In this document: piece by piece, positions 62,336 through 64,000 of the stretch
How the letters are laid out: the number at the start of each line of letters is the position of its first letter
Position numbering within the stretch: position 1 is the first letter of the stretch
DNA from: Eunapius fragilis
Lineage: Eukaryota > Porifera > Demospongiae > Spongillida > Spongillidae
NCBI GenBank assembly: GCA_963681505.1
Contig: OY811980.1
Span: forward strand, 4,612,004-4,676,003
Direction: 5' to 3'
DNA length: 64,000 nt
Program-made: the position numbers and the translations under genes
The notes under the pieces: generated by a model
Database searches by the model: none
Told to the model about the DNA's origin: nothing
What the model saw: only the letters and a program-made list of their open reading frames with translations

Positions 62336-64000
62336 TGGGATTTGGGCGCATTGCACGTGGCTTAACTGAAGGCAGCTCAGAGGTGTAGGGTGTCTTTTCA
62401 TTAACAGGAATAGATGGTTCTTGACCCTCTTGCGGTGAACTATCAACTCTCACATTGACACTGCGAGAGCCAAAAACCTTGGTTACCACTGCTGGTACCC
62501 ATCTCGGATCCTTCTCTTGTCTAGGGCCACAGTAAACGGCATAACAAGGTGTACCAATGCAGTAGATGGCAGTGACACGTTCAGGGTCCTCTTGAGCCTG
62601 TGATTTAGTTGCCTCCCTGGCCTGCCGACCCTGGGCCATATGTGCAGGAGAGGGTAACAGTGTGTCAATTTTAGCTCTGATTTGCCGGCCATTCAGGAGT
62701 TCGCTTGGGGAGTAGCCCTCTGCTAGAGTTGTTCGCCGATATTGCATAAGAAATTCCTGCAATGCTGCTCGAGGTGGAAGTGATGATTTTGAGAGTGCCT
62801 GCTTAAATGTCTGGACCAGGCGCACTGCTGCTCCATTGGTGGCAGGATGGTAGGGTGCACCAGTGAGGTGGGTCATGCCCCTCTCCCGACACCATGACTG
62901 AAATTCCTCGGAAGTGAAAAATGTTGCATTGTCGGACACAATGGAGTGAGGGTAGCCAAAATGACCAAAATCTTGCTCAAGCAGTTCAGTAGTGGACTTG
63001 GTGGAGGTGGAAGAAGTTGGCTGTATGCACGGATATTTGGAGAAAGCATCTATGAGAACCAGCCAGTTGGATCCCAGGAAATTGATGGCGTGGTCAACAT
63101 GCACTCGACTCCAAGGCTTCTCTGGAAGCATCCATGGATGGTTGGCTGGCTTTGGTGGCTTGCTCTGGTGCTCTGCGCAGGTTGTACATTTATGACAGAG
63201 TTCCATGATGCCTGAATCAATGTGTGGCCAGTACACTGCAGTGCGTGCCAACTGCTTCATTCGCTGCATGCCAAAATGCCCCAGGTGTAGTAGCTGTAGA
63301 ACTTGGGACTGCAAGCTTGGAGGAATCACCACTCTGGAGCCATACAGTAGGCACCCATGTGCTGTAGAGAGTGAGATTGCCAGCTTCCGGTAAATCTCCA
63401 TATCTCCTTTAGTCTCCACTTCCGATCCCTTGTTAGGTGGCCATCCTTCCCTGGTGTACCTCATCACATTGGCAATGACAGGGTCCTTTCCTGATTCCTT
63501 AGCCAGGATTCCCGGGTCCATGGGATTCAGCTGCAACCCAATGGTCTTGATTGTGCAAACAGTGTCCACATCTGCCATCTCTTCCTCTTCATCAAACTGT
63601 GCATCTGGTCCCACTGGTAAGCGACTGAGGGCATCTGCATTACCATGGTCCGAGGTCTTCCGGTACTCGATTGTATACTGGTACTGGCTGAGCATCAGAG
63701 CCCACCGTGCCAGTCTGTTAGCTGCCAGAGCTGGAGGCGCCTTTGTTGGCCCAAACAAGGCAAGCAGAGGCTTATGGTCAGTCACTAGAATGAATGGACG
63801 ACTGTACAGGAACTGGTGAAACTTGCTGAGTGCAAAAATGATGGCCAGAGCTTCTTTCTGGATTTGACTATAACCTCGCTGAGTTGGTGTTGACATCTTT
63901 GAGGCATTAGAAATTGGGTGCTCACTACCATCAGAATACCTATGGAAAAGCACAGCTCCTATGCCAACTTCAGATGCATCACATGAAATTCCTACTGGTA

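Larger units (their letters stand above)
58620..64000 (-). mobile_element. Fossil Ty3-type LTR element G4, cut by the window edge
   Basis: Parts seen on the minus strand: RNase H (from the right edge to about 63.6 kb), integrase zinc-binding module (about 63.3-63.15 kb), integrase core (about 63.1-62.75 kb) and a C-terminal region (to about 62.34 kb). The 3' remainder is to the left of the nested element G3. Domain order (RNase H then integrase) is the ordinary Ty3 order, unlike G1. The visible part has about one break besides the G3 insertion. Confidence 0.82.

Overview
This is a eukaryotic, almost certainly metazoan, nuclear window. It has GT-AG introns (many of them short), phase-1 EGF exons, CR1/Jockey-like LINE fragments, several Ty3-type LTR fossils, hAT and CACTG-ended DNA transposons, foldback elements, and very many microsatellites, minisatellites and 20-35 base C/G runs. 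Short introns, a type I membrane protein with a calcium-binding EGF array and a tyrosine-containing tail, and transposon proteins of kinds common in sponges and cnidarians suggest an early-branching marine animal. A demosponge is my best guess, but species cannot be fixed by eye. No tRNA, rRNA, operon or prokaryotic signal was seen.

Layout. 0-3.8 kb: a foldback element, a G-rich minisatellite, a degenerate tandem array and a fragment of a repeat-containing protein. 3.8-18.8 kb: a minus-strand Ty3-type LTR fossil (G1) whose pol order is protease-integrase-RT-RNase H, the order described for Gmr1-like elements. It is split by a 10.3-kb transposon with CACTG...CAGTG ends and a TG target duplication. 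That transposon carries a multi-exon gene, a 5'-truncated LINE, a MITE, a 275-bp (CTCC)n tract and a 22-bp minisatellite present in both orientations. 18.8-28.6 kb: a second foldback copy, two arrays of a CATCACCACTGCACC-type repeat flanked by a shared motif in opposite orientation, and between them a 5.2-kb imperfect palindrome and another foldback structure. 28.6-34.5 kb: a 340-bp (ATC)n tract, a 1.33-kb TIR element with a zinc-finger exon, and several repeat arrays.

35.1-56.7 kb holds the only clear host gene, on the minus strand: fourteen EGF exons (51.4-56.7 kb), a transmembrane exon and a cytoplasmic-tail exon (35.1-35.6 kb). Phases agree throughout. Two-exon units of about 453 bp have been duplicated in tandem very recently. 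The 15.8-kb intron before the transmembrane exon holds a LINE, an old retroelement fragment, a small LTR fossil (G2), a rearranged hAT transposon (40.67-49.54 kb) and MITE clusters.

57-64 kb: a possible PARP-type zinc-finger fragment, then two more minus-strand Ty3-type fossils. G3 (59.04-62.34 kb, matching LTRs and TGGGA duplication) sits inside G4, which runs off the right edge.

Apart from the EGF receptor and the CACTG-element gene, nearly all long open frames are retroelement pol fragments or translations of simple repeats.
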